From Macrostomum hystrix (taxonomy: Eukaryota; Platyhelminthes; Macrostomidae): DNA of 64,000 nt. Positions 8,597 to 19,411 of the stretch are shown piece by piece (position 1 is the stretch's first letter; each line of letters starts with the position of its first letter). The position numbers and the translations under genes were made by a program. The stretch covers positions 15,718,501 to 15,782,500 of the forward strand of contig CATNEN010000039.1 in NCBI GenBank assembly GCA_950097015.1, given 5' to 3'. Below the pieces are notes generated by a model, which did not search any database, had not been told where the DNA came from, and saw only the letters and a list, made by a program, of their open reading frames with translations.

Positions 8597-10946
8597 GATG
8601 TGGAGTGTGCTACGGGAATCGAGTGGGAATGTGAGCCAGCAGAATTTTTCAAATTTTAAGCAGTTAATAATCGCGACCCATCTAGCAGCTGGCCGCGAAG
8701 CAAGATCATTAATCTTAGGGCCGGGTTTGGGGCGGCGGTGAATTAAGTAGCCGTCGAATCCCCTCTCCCTGGATCTGTTCTAGCCCCCTGTAGGAATGAC
8801 TGATCGCGGGCCATAACTTTATTGCATGAGCTAGTTTAGGTCATAATTCCCCTCCAAACCGCGATCAGATGTTGGGAATCACTCGGGCATTACGTCGTAT
8901 GAGTGATCATTAATTCTTCATGTCCCCACTTCTTTACAGTATTCGAGCCTAGCTCGACTTTATGACCTCCTCTCTTAGATACATGTAAATGTCACTGTAG
9001 GCAGGTCGGCGCCTGCGCTTCCCATTGTCCTGGCGGAGTAACAATTATTGGCCGACTGCCGGCGGCTGCTCGTAAAGGAGCATCTGTCGTTTCTCGCCGC
9101 CGGTTCATTGGGTAATCGGGGTGGCCATCGCCGCTTCGATTCCTAGATGACAGGCTGGCGCGGATGTGGGTTATTTTGATGAATGTCGAGGTTGGCGTGC
9201 TGCAGGACTATTTAAGAAAGCGCGCTGCGCCGCCCCCAGTCACCCGCCGACCTCGGCCCAGAGACCTAACCGGCTTGCGGACCCGTCTTCCCCGACGGGC
9301 CTTCCGGACTTATCTCCCCCACTTAGGGCTTAGACCCTCGAGCTTTAAGCTCATCTAGCGCTCACAGGCTCATTGCCTGTCTATAAGCTCCTAATAGTAC
9401 AAGCCACCTCTTTAGGTGAGCTCTCGAATTAAGCCACTGAGCTCCACCGGTGTGTTGGCCCCTGCCAGCTCACACTTAGCCTTCCCCTCCTCTGTCCTTG
9501 CTGATCTTGCCCTGCCCTTCCCTCGAGAACTACAGAACTGCAGCACGCGATCGGCTTTCAGATAAGTAACCCGCGTAGCGGTCGTTTAATTGTTGCTCCT
9601 AAGGGATTATTCTGCTAGTTAGGCGGCACAATAGCGGGAACGGGCATTGGGGACTTTTAGCCTAATAAACTTTCAGCACTAGCCATTTAATTATACGTTA
9701 GGCCAAATTTTAATTACAACTTAAATCCTTTCACCTAGTGTTTGCCTCTATGTATATTTTCTCTACTAGACAGCCCTCAGCTATGAGTGGCTAATCTTCT
9801 AGGGGGTGGGCTCTGGTGAGGCCGAGATGAAGGCTGCGGCAGGATGGCAACTGTACGCGCGCATGAGAGTAATAAGAAGCTAGGGATTCGCGGGCAGATG
9901 CGGAGCGCAGCATGTGCATCTCTGCCGGGGTGTGGGGGATTCCTTGGCGGGTTTTCCTCTCTTCCTGGCGGGTCAAAGGGTACGTGTCAAACTCCCTTGC
10001 CAATGGAGTTCCCCTTCTTTTCCCCCTCCTCTCGCAACTGCGGCCACGGGAGCGAGAGTGATGACCTAATAATCTTTCGCTTGCTTAATCACTCAGCCAG
10101 TTGTTCTGCTTAATCTCTCCAGCCTCTGATCTCCTCAACTCGCACAGATTCGGATTTGTTGGTTACTTAATGTGTAGGCTGCAGTCTAATGTATGGAATG
10201 TGCCTGATGTGCTATGAGTAGGATTCCGGCTATGGATTCTCATTCAAGTTCTTAGTACCACCTTTCTAGACCCCTGTAGCGCGAATTCAGGAATCCCCTT
10301 TGAGGCGTGTCTCGATCCATTCTGGGGCTCTCACCCCAGTCTAAAACGGAAGTTGCAGAATGCCCTATTTTTTCGGCTTGTCTAGATCTGCGTGATAAAC
10401 TAGGATCTGTGTACTCCGGGGACCCAAGTTCCCAAATGTCTGCGGTGGCAACGTAGGCGCATTGGGTGGTGGCGCTACCCTCGATCAACTACCCGCTTTG
10501 CCGATAGCCTTTCCGCAGTTCTGTGACAAGAGCCTGGGCCGTTTCGACCACCGCTACCAAGGTTAGGAGTCAGTTGCGCACGTGCTACTGACGACAGTAG
10601 GCTGTCTAGCCCTGTCCTGTCCGATTCCGGGCAGTCCGACACCTCTCCTTAGACTTTTAGCCGGTTTCGAGCACTGCTTGGGGTAGGCACGGCAGTCATG
10701 CCTGTGGCCTATGGGACGAGTGGGACTGGCCAGCCTGAGGCCGATAGGACCACTCCCTGCATCTACTGAACCTCCTCGTCTCTCCCTTCATCTCCTCTCT
10801 CTCCCCGCGACATCTCGCGAGTAGCTAGGCGGACTTTTGAACGACTCTGTCGCCCGCCTCTAGCAGTCATTGATCATGAGGGCAGGTCAGCGGTTGCAAA
10901 ACACCCAAACCATGTCAGGATGATTTTCTCCATGACAACCCATTTC
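8597..10946 (+). mobile_element. Unclassified 2.35 kb non-coding element, copy 1
   Basis: The element interrupts a sequence that is uninterrupted at 32681-32700 and around 1830. It is flanked by the 6-bp direct repeat ACTATT (8591-8596 and 10947-10952). The termini are GATGTGGAGTG at the left and CAACCCATTTC at the right, which match as an imperfect inverted repeat (7 of 11). A second copy is at 38905-41247 and an inverted one at 58314-60631, the latter flanked by a different 6-bp repeat. No protein-coding region is recognisable. An internal hairpin (CTGATCGCGG at 8800, its complement at 8859) is kept in all copies. It is probably a non-autonomous DNA transposon, but the class is unknown. Confidence 0.75.
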
Positions 10947-10952
10947 ACTATT

Positions 10953-11357
10953 AGAAATCTTTCTAGCTTATTGGAGTTTCTCTCTAACAAAGAAGCATTG
11001 CACTTTACAAGCATCGAATGTATGTTTCCCATGGGCCCATATTTGACAGACTTTTTAGACAGAGCCAGGTTAACGAAAGCTAGTGACTTTTCTTCAATCA
11101 CATCAAATCGTTCTTTCTCCGATTCCTCCGCACCTCAGATCCCGCATCCTATGCCACAGATCCCATATCCCAGAAAATACATCCAATAGGGGATACGCTA
11201 ATCCTACATCCGAGATCCTATATCTCATTCGACAGACCTCAGATCCCAAATCGCAGTTCCTGAATCGCACATTCCGAATCGTGATTGAAAAAGCACTTTC
11301 AAGTTCCTATCAACCCGAATAATAATAGAGAGCGGAGGGACAGGATTTTGAAGTGTC
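10953..11357. repeat. Second unit of the older intra-copy repeat
   Basis: Nearly identical to 1835-2240. Together with the LU genes it shows that the LU region was duplicated before the 12 kb duplication and before the 2.35 kb element inserted. Confidence 0.85.
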
Positions 11358-11480
11358 TGGGTGGGGTCTCACAATGAGTCATGCTCATGGGATTGTCTAT
11401 ACACTGTTCTTACCACCACTTTGCAAAACGATGCTGCGGAAGCAACGACTGACAAGACTGAAGAGGCACAAAGAAAAGTC

Positions 11481-11757
11481 TTGGGTGTCTAACAGTATTG
11501 GGTGTCTAACAGTATTGGGTGTCTAACAGTATTGGGTGTCTAACAGTATTGGGTGTCTAACAGTATTGGGTGTCTAACAGTATTGGGTGTCTAACAGTAT
11601 TGGGTGTCTAACAGTATTGGGTGACTAACAGTATTGGGTGTCTAACAGTATTGGGTGTCTAACAGTATTGGGTGTCTAACAGTATTGGGTGTCTAACAGT
11701 ATTGGGTGTCTAACAGTATTGGGTGTCTAACAGTATTGGGTGTCTAACAGTATTGGG
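11481..11757. repeat. 17-bp tandem array, copy A
   Basis: About 16 copies of TTGGGTGTCTAACAGTA, with a single variant (GACTAACAG). Copy B has about 22 copies at 41782-42164, with more variants towards its right end. The array is followed by a C-rich pyrimidine run. Confidence 0.97.
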
Positions 11758-11759
11758 TG

Positions 11760-12149
11760 TCCTCCCCCCTCCCCCCTCCCCCCCAAGGACATTGGAAAAA
11801 CCAAAACCAATGACCATAGTCAATGTTCATTATTGTTTCATTATTGTTGATTATTGTTCTGCGTACATAAGGCAGAAGGTACATAAGGTACATAAGAAAA
11901 ACATCGATCAATGAACCGCATTCTGCACAGTGCACTTTTATGACATATTTGCAAACAGGTCAATTATTTGTTATAGAAGTTTTAACATAAAATTAAGAAA
12001 TAGTGTTTCTTTTCGGCTTTTCCACGAAATTGCCTTGTTTATGGAGGTTACTTTCCTAAAATGTTGACACTACCTAGTAAACTAGTTCCCTAGCATCTAT
12101 CCACCTAGCACCTAACAACACCATATGCATGCACATAGTACGTGTAAGA
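11760..12149. other. Pyrimidine run and short dispersed motif
   Basis: A C-rich run (11760-11784) is followed by a roughly 35-bp motif starting GGACATTGG and containing ACCAAAACCAATGACC. The motif recurs at 42192 in copy B and again near 63903. CATTGG and CCAATG form a short inverted repeat inside it. The rest has no gene. Confidence 0.5.
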
Positions 12150-12290
12150 TGATTCCTTGACCTCTTCTGTCAACTCCTGCGCGCCTGCGTGGTGCCGGGG
12201 CTACGTGTCGGCGCCGTGGAGAGAGGCCTGGGTGGCCCACCTGAACGGCTGCCGACGCTCTGCGTCAGGAAAGGGGCCCCCCAGCGCGGA
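12150..12290 (+). pseudogene. Outer LINE RT fragment, left part, copy A
   Basis: In one frame this encodes a piece resembling the [18 protein letters not shown] region of the LINE ORF2 below, so it is a relic of a related LINE. The full-length LINE inserted into it. The 15-bp target duplication GCCCCCCAGCGCGGA is at 12276-12290, repeated at 18732-18746. Confidence 0.65.
12276..12290. repeat. LINE target-site duplication, 3' side
   Basis: GCCCCCCAGCGCGGA, repeated at 18732-18746 and present once in copy B, with extra C residues. Confidence 0.9.
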
Positions 12291-12410
12291 CTTTGACTTA
12301 CTTGACTTAGCGGCAGGGAGCCTCCATGACGGACGCAGCGAGGAGGCGGCTGATGCCGCCCATATCGCTAACCCCTGGCAGCCAGACAGTTTCCAGCGAG
12401 GCGGTGCCGC

Positions 12411-15400
12411 TCAGGGTGGTCCGTCGGTCGATTCCGCCGCGCGATCTTCCTCGCCATAGGCTGGGAAGAAATCAGCTCGGCCGGTATCCCGGAGGAAGTG
12501 GGCGAGCTGTGGGATGTTCTCGGGCGAGCAGGCTTCGGCGAGAGTCGGTGCCGGCCCGAGATGTTTTAGCCTGGCCCGGGTGAAGGCCGGGCAGTGGCAG
12601 ATGAAATGCTCTGCATTTTCGCGTCCGGAGCAGCAGAAGGGACACGTTTCCTCAGGCACGTGGCCTTGAAGGTAGCGGTGTCTGGTGAAGCAGCCATGTC
12701 CCGAAAGAGCCATAGTGACTGCTCTTAGGTCTCTGCGGTTAAGCCTGAGTAAGGCCTTACGCAGGTTACTAGAGGGGGTTGGCACCGCAGCCCTGGACTG
12801 GCGACAGTTCAGGGTGCTGGACCACCTCCTCCGGTGCTGGGTCTCCATCCAGCAGTTGATGCTGGAGTTGACAACTGAGATGGGGATCGGGGACTTCGGG
12901 CCCGGGCCCATCAGGGAGCTGGCTGCTCCAGCCTTAGCAAGCTGGTCCGCCATCTCATTCCCTGTGAACCCGGCATGCCCAGGGATCCATAGCAGCTCCA
13001 CCTTGTTAGACTGCGCCAACCCGTTTAACTGGTTGTTGCAGTCCAAGGTGGTTCTGGAGCGAGAGGTGCAGCGGCTGAGGGCCTTGAGGGCTGCTTGACT
13101 GTCGGAGTGAAAAAAGATCCTCCGACCAGCCAGCTGCCTCTGGCGCAGCTCAGCCGCACAGAAGCTGATGGCGAGCACTTCGTTTTGGAAAACGCTAGAG
13201 CTCTTGCCACAGTATTGGGAGTGGGTCCAGAGGACCTCACCACCCGAGGCGACGCACACTCCGAATCCCGATTTACCGTTCATCAGAGAGCCGTCAGTGT
13301 AACAGTGGACTGCCGGGTCATCCCAGCAGTCCTTTACCTCATTACGAGGGGAGATGCTGACTTTGTACCTGTGGCTCCGGAGTAAAGTGGCCGGGGCCCC
13401 GTCCGAAAGGATGGTGAGCCCTCCGCACTCGCCCAGAGTTTTCAGGCAAAGGTCAGAGTGAGGCAGAAGGGAGCGCTTCGAGAAGGCTCGCGAATTCTGG
13501 AAGGAGACACCCGCATCAAGAAGACGACGGGTGGACTTTGCTGCTTCCCCCTTGACGAAAATGTCAATGGGTGTAGCGTTGAGGAAAGCATTCATGCCTT
13601 CGAAGGGAGTGGAGGGTGGGGCGCCCAGCGTCATACGACAGGCTCTGCCCTGCACCCTATAAAGCGCCTCCAGGTTTTTCTGGATGCCCATGGCGCTGGC
13701 CCAGATGAGGCCAGCGTAAGCGACGGACGGTCTAATGATCGCCGTGTAAATCCACCAAAGGTTCTTGGGGGTTAGCCCCCAGGTGGTGCCCACGGCACGC
13801 CTGACTTGCGCCAGTATGGCCAGGGCCCTCTTGGCCTTTGTGGACATGTGTGGGGTCCAGTTAAGCCTATGGTCTAGCACGAGACCAAGGCACCGGACCT
13901 GCTTTTCCATGGCAATATTCTTGCCATAGAGAGTCAGAGGCTTAATGGTCCAGAGCAGTTTGCTGGTAAACATAACCGCAACGGTCTTGGACTCAGAGAG
14001 TCGGAGCCCGCATTGGTCCGCCCAGCGCACCGCCCTGTTGATAAAGCCCTGGATGAGGTCTCTGGTGGTTTCCGCCGAGGGGCCCGCGCAGATGGCGGTC
14101 ACATCGTCGGCATATCCCACCTTCAGGACTGGGTCTGGACGAGTGCTTTTCAGCAGCTCATCCATGACGAGATTCCACAGCAGTGGGGTGAGGACGCCGC
14201 CTTGGGGCCCTCCTTTTAGGACAGGTGCCGAGAGCAGCCTTCCTTCGAGGTGGGCCACCACGTGGCGATTCCGGATCATGTACATGACCCAGCGAACGAG
14301 GTGGGGGTGAGTGGCCCTGGAGACCAGGGCCTCCTCAAAAGCTTCGAAAACAACGTTATCGAAGGCCCCCTCAATGTCTAGGAAGACAGCCAGGGCAAAA
14401 CCGCTGCCCAGCACTGCCTTCTCGAGAGTCTCCACGATGCAGTGGAGGGCGCTCTCCGTGGACCGGCCCGCCCGAAAGGCGTGCTGGTTTGGGGAGAGCG
14501 GGGCCCGCCCTAGCTCTACAGTAAGAAGGCGCCAAAGCACCAGTCTTTCCATGAGCTTGAGGCAGGTGGAAGTCAAACTTATCGGGCGATAGGACTTGAC
14601 CGAGCGATAGTCGCCTTTGGCGGGCTTCGGGATGAAGACGACCCGGGCTTCGTGCCACAGCGCTGGTACATAGCCCAGCACGATGCAGGCCCGTAGAAGT
14701 CTGCAGAGGAGATGGAGGAAGCGGCCATTTTTGACCGCTTCATGCAAAAAGGCCGGATAAATACCATCTGGCCCAGGTGCTTTGAAAGGGTTGAATGACT
14801 TTGCCGCGCGAACGATGCGGTCATTCGTGACGAGTGACTGAGCCAGGCCCTGACCTCCACGTGAGTGGTCGTCTGGGCCAAAGTGCGCCGGTACACTCGG
14901 GAAGAAATGCCCTAGCATAAGCTCGAGCGTTTCCTCCGGGCGCTCCGTGATCGAGCCGTCTGGCTTTTTGATCGATGAGAGCTTGGAGAAGCGGTCGTTG
15001 GTGAGCGCCTTTACCACGCGGGCCGTGGGCCGCGAGCCCTCAAGCCCTTCGCAGTATTGCCGCCACTTGTCCGCTTTTGCCCTTCTGACCCGGCCCTTAA
15101 ACTCATGGATGGCGCGAGTATAGGCCTCTTTGTCATCAGGGTCGTGCGAGATTTTCAGCCTCCTCTGGAGAGCCTTTGCTCGGCGTCTCAGGACTCCGAG
15201 CTCGGGGTTCCACCAGGGGGCCGATTTTTTGCCTTTGTAGGCTTTGAGCGGGCAAGCCATTTCGTAGGCCTCTGTGATGGCGCCGCCCAGCAGGGCAGCC
15301 ACTCCATCTAGGTCCTGCGTGGTTGCCATGGCCATGGAGGGGTCGGAATCCCGAAGGCCCTCATGCAGCTTTTGGCTGAACACGGGCCAGTCGGTGTTTC

Positions 15401-16115
15401 TGACATTACGCCTCCAGATAGGCTTTTGCTTCTTATCGGGGGTACCGATGTTGAAGCGAATGAAGCGGTGGTCCGAGAGCGAGCTTTCGGTCTCCCACAC
15501 CTCCCACCCCAGCACCCTTGGGAGGATGCCGGGTGAGGCCAGGGTGACGTCAAGCACCTCAGCCCACCGCCCATTGTCGAACGTGGGCGTGTTGCCCACA
15601 TTACAGAAGTTAAGAGGCGTGCCGCTAACGAAGGCCAGGAGCTCTTCGCCGCGGTCATTGATTTTTGAGCTACCCCAGTGGGTGTGATGCGAGTTTGCAT
15701 CTCCCGCGAGGAGCAGCTCAAAATTTCGTGCCCTGGCGAAATCACAGAGGGCGACGAGGGTATCGCTGACCACGGGGGCGTCGCCTGCCAGGTAGGCGGA
15801 TGCCACGAGGGTCAACTTGTTGGGCACAATGTGTGCAGATTGGATGACGCAGATGTCCCCGTTAGAGAGATCGGGTCTCATCCACGCATTTAAGGCTTTT
15901 GCAGCATAGATCAGTGATCTAGGGCGGACAGAGTCTGCCATGCAGAAGCAGTCATAGCCAGCAGGAATGTTACTTGGCTTGTTTTTTGATAACCAGGGCT
16001 CCTGCACAAGTACAAGGCCCGGCATCGTGCGCTCTGTCGTGCGCATCAAATTGACTGATGCTGCCACGCAGTGCTGGGTGTTAACTTGCAGACATGATAT
16101 TCCGGGGATCATCAT
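12411..16115 (-). CDS. LINE ORF2: endonuclease, reverse transcriptase, RNase H
   Basis: 1234 residues, uninterrupted. The N-terminal quarter is an apurinic-like endonuclease, with [16 protein letters not shown] and LSDHRF. The RT lies centrally, with [43 protein letters not shown] and the catalytic GYADD. RNase H follows, with [20 protein letters not shown] and [18 protein letters not shown]-terminal zinc knuckle reads [18 protein letters not shown]. In this group the endonuclease nicks the target and the RT primes synthesis from the nick. The ATG is 12 nt beyond the ORF1 stop and in the same frame. All visible catalytic residues are present. Confidence 0.95.
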   Translation of the reverse strand: MMIPGISCLQVNTQHCVAASVNLMRTTERTMPGLVLVQEPWLSKNKPSNIPAGYDCFCMADSVRPRSLIYAAKALNAWMRPDLSNGDICVIQSAHIVPNKLTLVASAYLAGDAPVVSDTLVALCDFARARNFELLLAGDANSHHTHWGSSKINDRGEELLAFVSGTPLNFCNVGNTPTFDNGRWAEVLDVTLASPGILPRVLGWEVWETESSLSDHRFIRFNIGTPDKKQKPIWRRNVRNTDWPVFSQKLHEGLRDSDPSMAMATTQDLDGVAALLGGAITEAYEMACPLKAYKGKKSAPWWNPELGVLRRRAKALQRRLKISHDPDDKEAYTRAIHEFKGRVRRAKADKWRQYCEGLEGSRPTARVVKALTNDRFSKLSSIKKPDGSITERPEETLELMLGHFFPSVPAHFGPDDHSRGGQGLAQSLVTNDRIVRAAKSFNPFKAPGPDGIYPAFLHEAVKNGRFLHLLCRLLRACIVLGYVPALWHEARVVFIPKPAKGDYRSVKSYRPISLTSTCLKLMERLVLWRLLTVELGRAPLSPNQHAFRAGRSTESALHCIVETLEKAVLGSGFALAVFLDIEGAFDNVVFEAFEEALVSRATHPHLVRWVMYMIRNRHVVAHLEGRLLSAPVLKGGPQGGVLTPLLWNLVMDELLKSTRPDPVLKVGYADDVTAICAGPSAETTRDLIQGFINRAVRWADQCGLRLSESKTVAVMFTSKLLWTIKPLTLYGKNIAMEKQVRCLGLVLDHRLNWTPHMSTKAKRALAILAQVRRAVGTTWGLTPKNLWWIYTAIIRPSVAYAGLIWASAMGIQKNLEALYRVQGRACRMTLGAPPSTPFEGMNAFLNATPIDIFVKGEAAKSTRRLLDAGVSFQNSRAFSKRSLLPHSDLCLKTLGECGGLTILSDGAPATLLRSHRYKVSISPRNEVKDCWDDPAVHCYTDGSLMNGKSGFGVCVASGGEVLWTHSQYCGKSSSVFQNEVLAISFCAAELRQRQLAGRRIFFHSDSQAALKALSRCTSRSRTTLDCNNQLNGLAQSNKVELLWIPGHAGFTGNEMADQLAKAGAASSLMGPGPKSPIPISVVNSSINCWMETQHRRRWSSTLNCRQSRAAVPTPSSNLRKALLRLNRRDLRAVTMALSGHGCFTRHRYLQGHVPEETCPFCCSGRENAEHFICHCPAFTRARLKHLGPAPTLAEACSPENIPQLAHFLRDTGRADFFPAYGEEDRAAESTDGPP

Positions 16116-16127
16116 GCAGGCAGAGGT

Positions 16128-17675
16128 CTACTTGGAGGGGGACTCAGCCAGAAGGCGGTCCTCCTCCTCCGGGTCGATGTCGGTAGCCATGGGCTCCTCC
16201 GTGCCCCGGCCCCGAGCCAGAGGCGGGAACTCGACGGGGTCAGCCGCCCAGTCCCCACCCCCGGCCCTGAGCCCAGGCCCAGAGTCACCCTCAACCGGTG
16301 CCGACACCGCACCCTGGGCCGTGGGAGGGGCGCTCGAAGGGCCCTGCTCGATGGAGCTGGGCACCTTAGAGGCCTCCCCCGTAGCCCTTGGTTGCGGCGC
16401 CTGCCCCGGTGGGCCACCGCGCATCTCAGCGCGCAGCTGGGCCATCCTGGCGGTTCGCACCACCTCGGAGGCCCGCTGGAGAAGGCCCCGGCGCTTTGTG
16501 ATGCGCGCGGGGCGACGCTCAGAGCTGCCAGCGATGGCACGCTCTGGCCTTTTTTGGCGAGACGACTGGGCCCTGCCCCCAGTCCCAACCTCGGGGTCCG
16601 AGGACCCTTCAGTGGCCGGTACGGTGGTGGGCCCGGTCTGACCTCGAGATTTATCTGCCTCGAAGGCGAAGATTTTGGTCTTCCACAGACCGATGCAGAT
16701 GTTGGCGCCATCTGGGTAACGGCGTGTCCATTGCTCGGACAGGCCCAGAATGGCGGTAAACCCGGTGCCATCGGGGCGCAGGATCGTGCGGTGCACGATC
16801 AGGCCCGCTGTCGGCAGCTCCCGGTTCATCGCGATGAGGCCCATGCGGAGGTCCTCAGCGCTGGTGACGACACTTTTCGCCGGGACGAAAATGCGGTGTC
16901 GCTTGGTCTTTGGTGGCTCGTTCTCCCGGAGGAAGTCGAGGCCAGCCGCCCAGCTCTGCGTGGGCAGCAACTCAAGGAGCCGCCGCCCTGATTCCGCGTC
17001 GCCGGGCCAGACGACGAAGCACGATTCCCTGGTAGCGCTTGCGCCGACCGCCAGGGGCTCGCCCTTCAGTTGGAGTTGCCACAGCATAGCATCTATGTTG
17101 CGGCAAATGTTGCTGAGCTGTTCGCTGCTCAGCCTTTTTCCGTCTCTGCCGGTGATGACAACGGCAGGTTGCCTACGTGCGATGGCGGCGTAGGTGGCAT
17201 GTGGTCCCGGGCCCTGTCCGGTGGCGACCCCACCCTCGGGATCAGCGTCGGCGGTGGGCACAGGGCCCTCTGCCTCCGCTTCTCCTTCAGGCCGAGCCGC
17301 CGTCCGGATGGGCGCCGGGACCTCCTTGGCCCGCGACCCTGGCCTCGAGGCGTCGTGGGCTCCGCCCCGTGCAGGAGCCTGGGCAGGAGGCGCAAGGCCC
17401 CCCGCCCCAGCCCCCGCCCTAGGCAGAGCCCCTTCGGCCCCTCTGGTCTGGGCCCGGTCCTCGGTCGATGGAGCCGGCTTGCCGTGGGCCATTAAGCGCC
17501 TACGACGCTTTGCCGCTTTAGAGGTTGAGGAGCGCTTAGCGCCCCGGTCATCGCGCGAGTTGGGCAGCGCGGCATTTGTGGCGGTCGCGGGGCCAGCTAG
17601 CCCGGGCGCCGCAGCGTGTATGGCCTCGGGCACCATGGTGTCCTCGGCCGGAGCAGTTGGTAGGCTGGAAGCCAT
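16128..17675 (-). CDS. LINE ORF1, nucleic-acid-binding protein
   Basis: 515 residues from the first true ATG at 17675; the open frame extends further upstream without ATG. The N-terminal half is low-complexity, rich in A, G, P and R. The C-terminal half has a compact domain (VVITGRDGKRLSSEQL, then FVVWPGDAESGRRLLELLP, then KRHRIFVPAKSVV) suggestive of an RRM-like RNA-binding fold as in other LINE ORF1 proteins, though I cannot confirm the fold. No CCHC knuckles are seen. It ends with a TAG in the same frame as ORF2, only four codons upstream of the ORF2 ATG. Confidence 0.85.
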   Translation of the reverse strand: MASSLPTAPAEDTMVPEAIHAAAPGLAGPATATNAALPNSRDDRGAKRSSTSKAAKRRRRLMAHGKPAPSTEDRAQTRGAEGALPRAGAGAGGLAPPAQAPARGGAHDASRPGSRAKEVPAPIRTAARPEGEAEAEGPVPTADADPEGGVATGQGPGPHATYAAIARRQPAVVITGRDGKRLSSEQLSNICRNIDAMLWQLQLKGEPLAVGASATRESCFVVWPGDAESGRRLLELLPTQSWAAGLDFLRENEPPKTKRHRIFVPAKSVVTSAEDLRMGLIAMNRELPTAGLIVHRTILRPDGTGFTAILGLSEQWTRRYPDGANICIGLWKTKIFAFEADKSRGQTGPTTVPATEGSSDPEVGTGGRAQSSRQKRPERAIAGSSERRPARITKRRGLLQRASEVVRTARMAQLRAEMRGGPPGQAPQPRATGEASKVPSSIEQGPSSAPPTAQGAVSAPVEGDSGPGLRAGGGDWAADPVEFPPLARGRGTEEPMATDIDPEEEDRLLAESPSK

Positions 17676-18731
17676 TTGAAAGCTGCAATGAGGAGAGGGG
17701 CTTCCTGTAGACACAGGCAGGAATAACCCGCTCAGCCGCGATCCCAAAGCTGAGCGGGGGCAGCCAAAAAAGACAAGTTACAACCCGGGGTGGGATGCCA
17801 GGACCACCGGGAGGAACCGTAGGAGGCCAGACTACTCCCTGGTCAAGCGTCCATCAGCACGGTCAACACTGGGACATTAGAGGACGCTATTTGGCCAGCG
17901 CCGAGGCCTGCGGACTGGCCGCATACCCTGTTAAGGTCAAAGGGTGACACCTTTCCCTCAGAGCCGAAGCCAGAGGTACCTGATCACGCACAGGTGCACG
18001 AACGCTGCGGACTGGCCGCATACCCTGTTAAGATCAAAGGGTGACACCTTTCCCTTAGAGCCGTAGCCAGAGGTACCTGATCACGCACAGGTGCACGAAC
18101 GCTGCGGACTGGCCGCATACCCTGTTAAGGTCAAAGGGTGACACCTTTTCCTCAGAGCCGTAGCCAGAGGTACCTGATCACGCACAGGTGCACGAACGCT
18201 GCGGACTGGCCGCATACCCTGTTAAGGTCAAAGGGTGACACCTTTCCCTCAGAGCCGTAGCCAGAGGTACCTGATCACGCACAGGTGCACGAACGCTGCG
18301 GACTGGCCGCATACCCTGTTAAGGTCAAAGGGTGACACCTTTCCCTCAGAGCCGTAGCCAGAGGTACCTGATCACGCACAGGTGCACGAACGCTGCGGAC
18401 TGGCCGCATACCCTATTAAGGTCAAAGGGTGACACCTTTCCCTCCAACCGGGGCTAGAGGTACCCAGTTAGGCCGGAGGCCCTGGATGGGTCGTCCAGCG
18501 CTGTTGCCCATTCTGTCCGGCTGCCCTAGGGTCAGCCTTGAACACTCGCGGGACGTGTACCCATGGGTCAGCTGACGGGACAACGTGGAGAGGATTCCTT
18601 CACCCGGAGGCACAGGTCTCCTTCCTGCCAAACCTGCTCAAAAAACTACTGCAGGTGTGAGGCATCGCAGACCTTAGCCCGTAGGCCTGGTCTGACTCAT
18701 ACCACACAGGCATTGTGTCCCGCCGGTGCGA
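17676..18731 (-). promoter_or_regulatory. LINE 5' untranslated region
   Basis: About 1.05 kb between the target duplication and the ORF1 ATG. Its middle is a tandem array (17910-18491). By analogy with other LINEs it should hold the internal promoter. Confidence 0.7.
17910..18491. repeat. 97-bp tandem monomers in the LINE 5' UTR
   Basis: Six copies with an exact 97-bp period, starting at 17910, 18007, 18104, 18201, 18298 and 18395. Each starts with GCGGACTGGCCGCATACC and includes AAAGGGTGACACCTTT and GGTACCTGATCACGCACAGG. The last copy diverges after about 50 bp. The arrangement resembles the promoter monomers of mouse L1. Confidence 0.95.
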
Positions 18732-18746
18732 GCCCCCCAGCGCGGA
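18732..18746. repeat. LINE target-site duplication, 5' side
   Basis: Direct repeat of 12276-12290. After it the sequence again matches copy B, from 42696 onward. Confidence 0.9.
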
Positions 18747-19411
18747 GTCCTCCCCCCCGTTTCTGTGGAACCTCGTTATGGATGAGCTGCTCAACGCTGC
18801 ACAAAGGACATCACCTTCCAGAAGCAAACTAAATGCTTGAGCATAACGCTCGATCACAGGCTCAGCTGGACTCCTCATGTCTACGCTAAAGCCAAAAAGG
18901 CCTTTGCGATCCTGGCGCAGCTGCGCAGGGCGGTGGCAACACTTGGGGTCTCACCCCCAAACGTCTATGGTGGATCCACACTGCTATGGTCAGACCGGCT
19001 GTTTCGTACGCCAGACTGATCTGGGCTAGTGCCCTGCAGCTAAAGACCTGCCTTGAGACTCTTCGGAGAGTGCAAGGTCGCGCTTGTCGCATGATCATGA
19101 GCGCCGCGCCATCCGCCCCCTTCGACGGCCTCAGCGCCTTCCTGAATATCCTCCCGCTTGATATTTTTAGCTTGATATTTTTATCCGCGGTGAGGCGGCA
19201 AAAACCGCCCGGCGTCTCCTTGATGCCGGAGTGCACTTCGTCCCCCAACGAGCGGTAGCAAAACGAAAGCTTCTGCCGCACACGGACCTTTGCCTGAGAG
19301 ATTTGGGCGCGAGCAACGAAATCAATGTCCTCACGGACGGAGAACCGCGCACGCTCAACCTCCTTCAGTGCTTTAAGGTTCTCATCCCCACCAGGGACCA
19401 AGCTAGCGACC
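18747..19411 (+). pseudogene. Nested LINE RT remnants, copy A
   Basis: The first part (to about 18800) is the outer LINE fragment, ending in [10 protein letters not shown]. The rest is a 5'-truncated LINE of the same family, with LDHRLSWTPHVYAKAKKAFAILAQLRRA and later segments, broken by frameshifts and by a small tandem duplication of CTTGATATTTTTA near 19160-19185. It stops abruptly at 19411, where copy B continues into RNase H. A rearrangement joined this point to the acetyl-CoA synthetase intron. Confidence 0.85.

Larger units (their letters stand above)
12291..18731 (-). mobile_element. Full-length RNase H-bearing LINE (I/R1-like)
   Basis: About 6.4 kb on the minus strand, with a 5' untranslated region containing tandem monomers, ORF1, ORF2 and a short 3' region. 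Its 3' end is a short repeat of TAAGTCAAG type in place of poly(A). It is flanked by a 15-bp target duplication (12276-12290 and 18732-18746). The empty site survives in copy B at 42679-42695, which fixes both ends and shows that insertion followed the segmental duplication. Both ORFs are open, so it may be recently active. The clade is inferred from the domain order endonuclease, RT, RNase H, zinc knuckle. Confidence 0.93.
347..19411 (+). repeat. Segmental duplication, copy A
   Basis: This interval matches 31178-43360 in the same orientation, base for base over long stretches. Shared landmarks include two LU genes, an inverted repeat, a DUF4806-like gene, a DIRS-like RT fragment, a 2.35 kb element, a 17-bp satellite and LINE remnants. 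Copy A is longer because it holds a 6.4 kb LINE insertion (12291-18731) that copy B lacks, and because copy B has a 518-bp deletion. The left edge abuts an 18-bp array and the right edge falls inside a LINE remnant, after which the copies differ completely. Identity is very high over most of the length but patchy, with clearly more divergent stretches near 830-1110 and 6440-6720. Confidence 0.95.

Noticed and set aside
8597-10946. The 2.35 kb element as a solo LTR or a ribosomal RNA piece
   Set aside because: Ends are not TG..CA, the length and 6-bp repeats do not fit well, and I recognise no rRNA core sequence.
11481-11757. Possible CRISPR array
   Set aside because: Units are contiguous with no spacers, and the DNA is eukaryotic. 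The same holds for all other arrays here.
15274-17679. Plus-strand open frames of 130-220 codons opposite the LINE
   Set aside because: Shadows of the GC-rich minus-strand ORF1 and ORF2, which carry all the recognisable domains.
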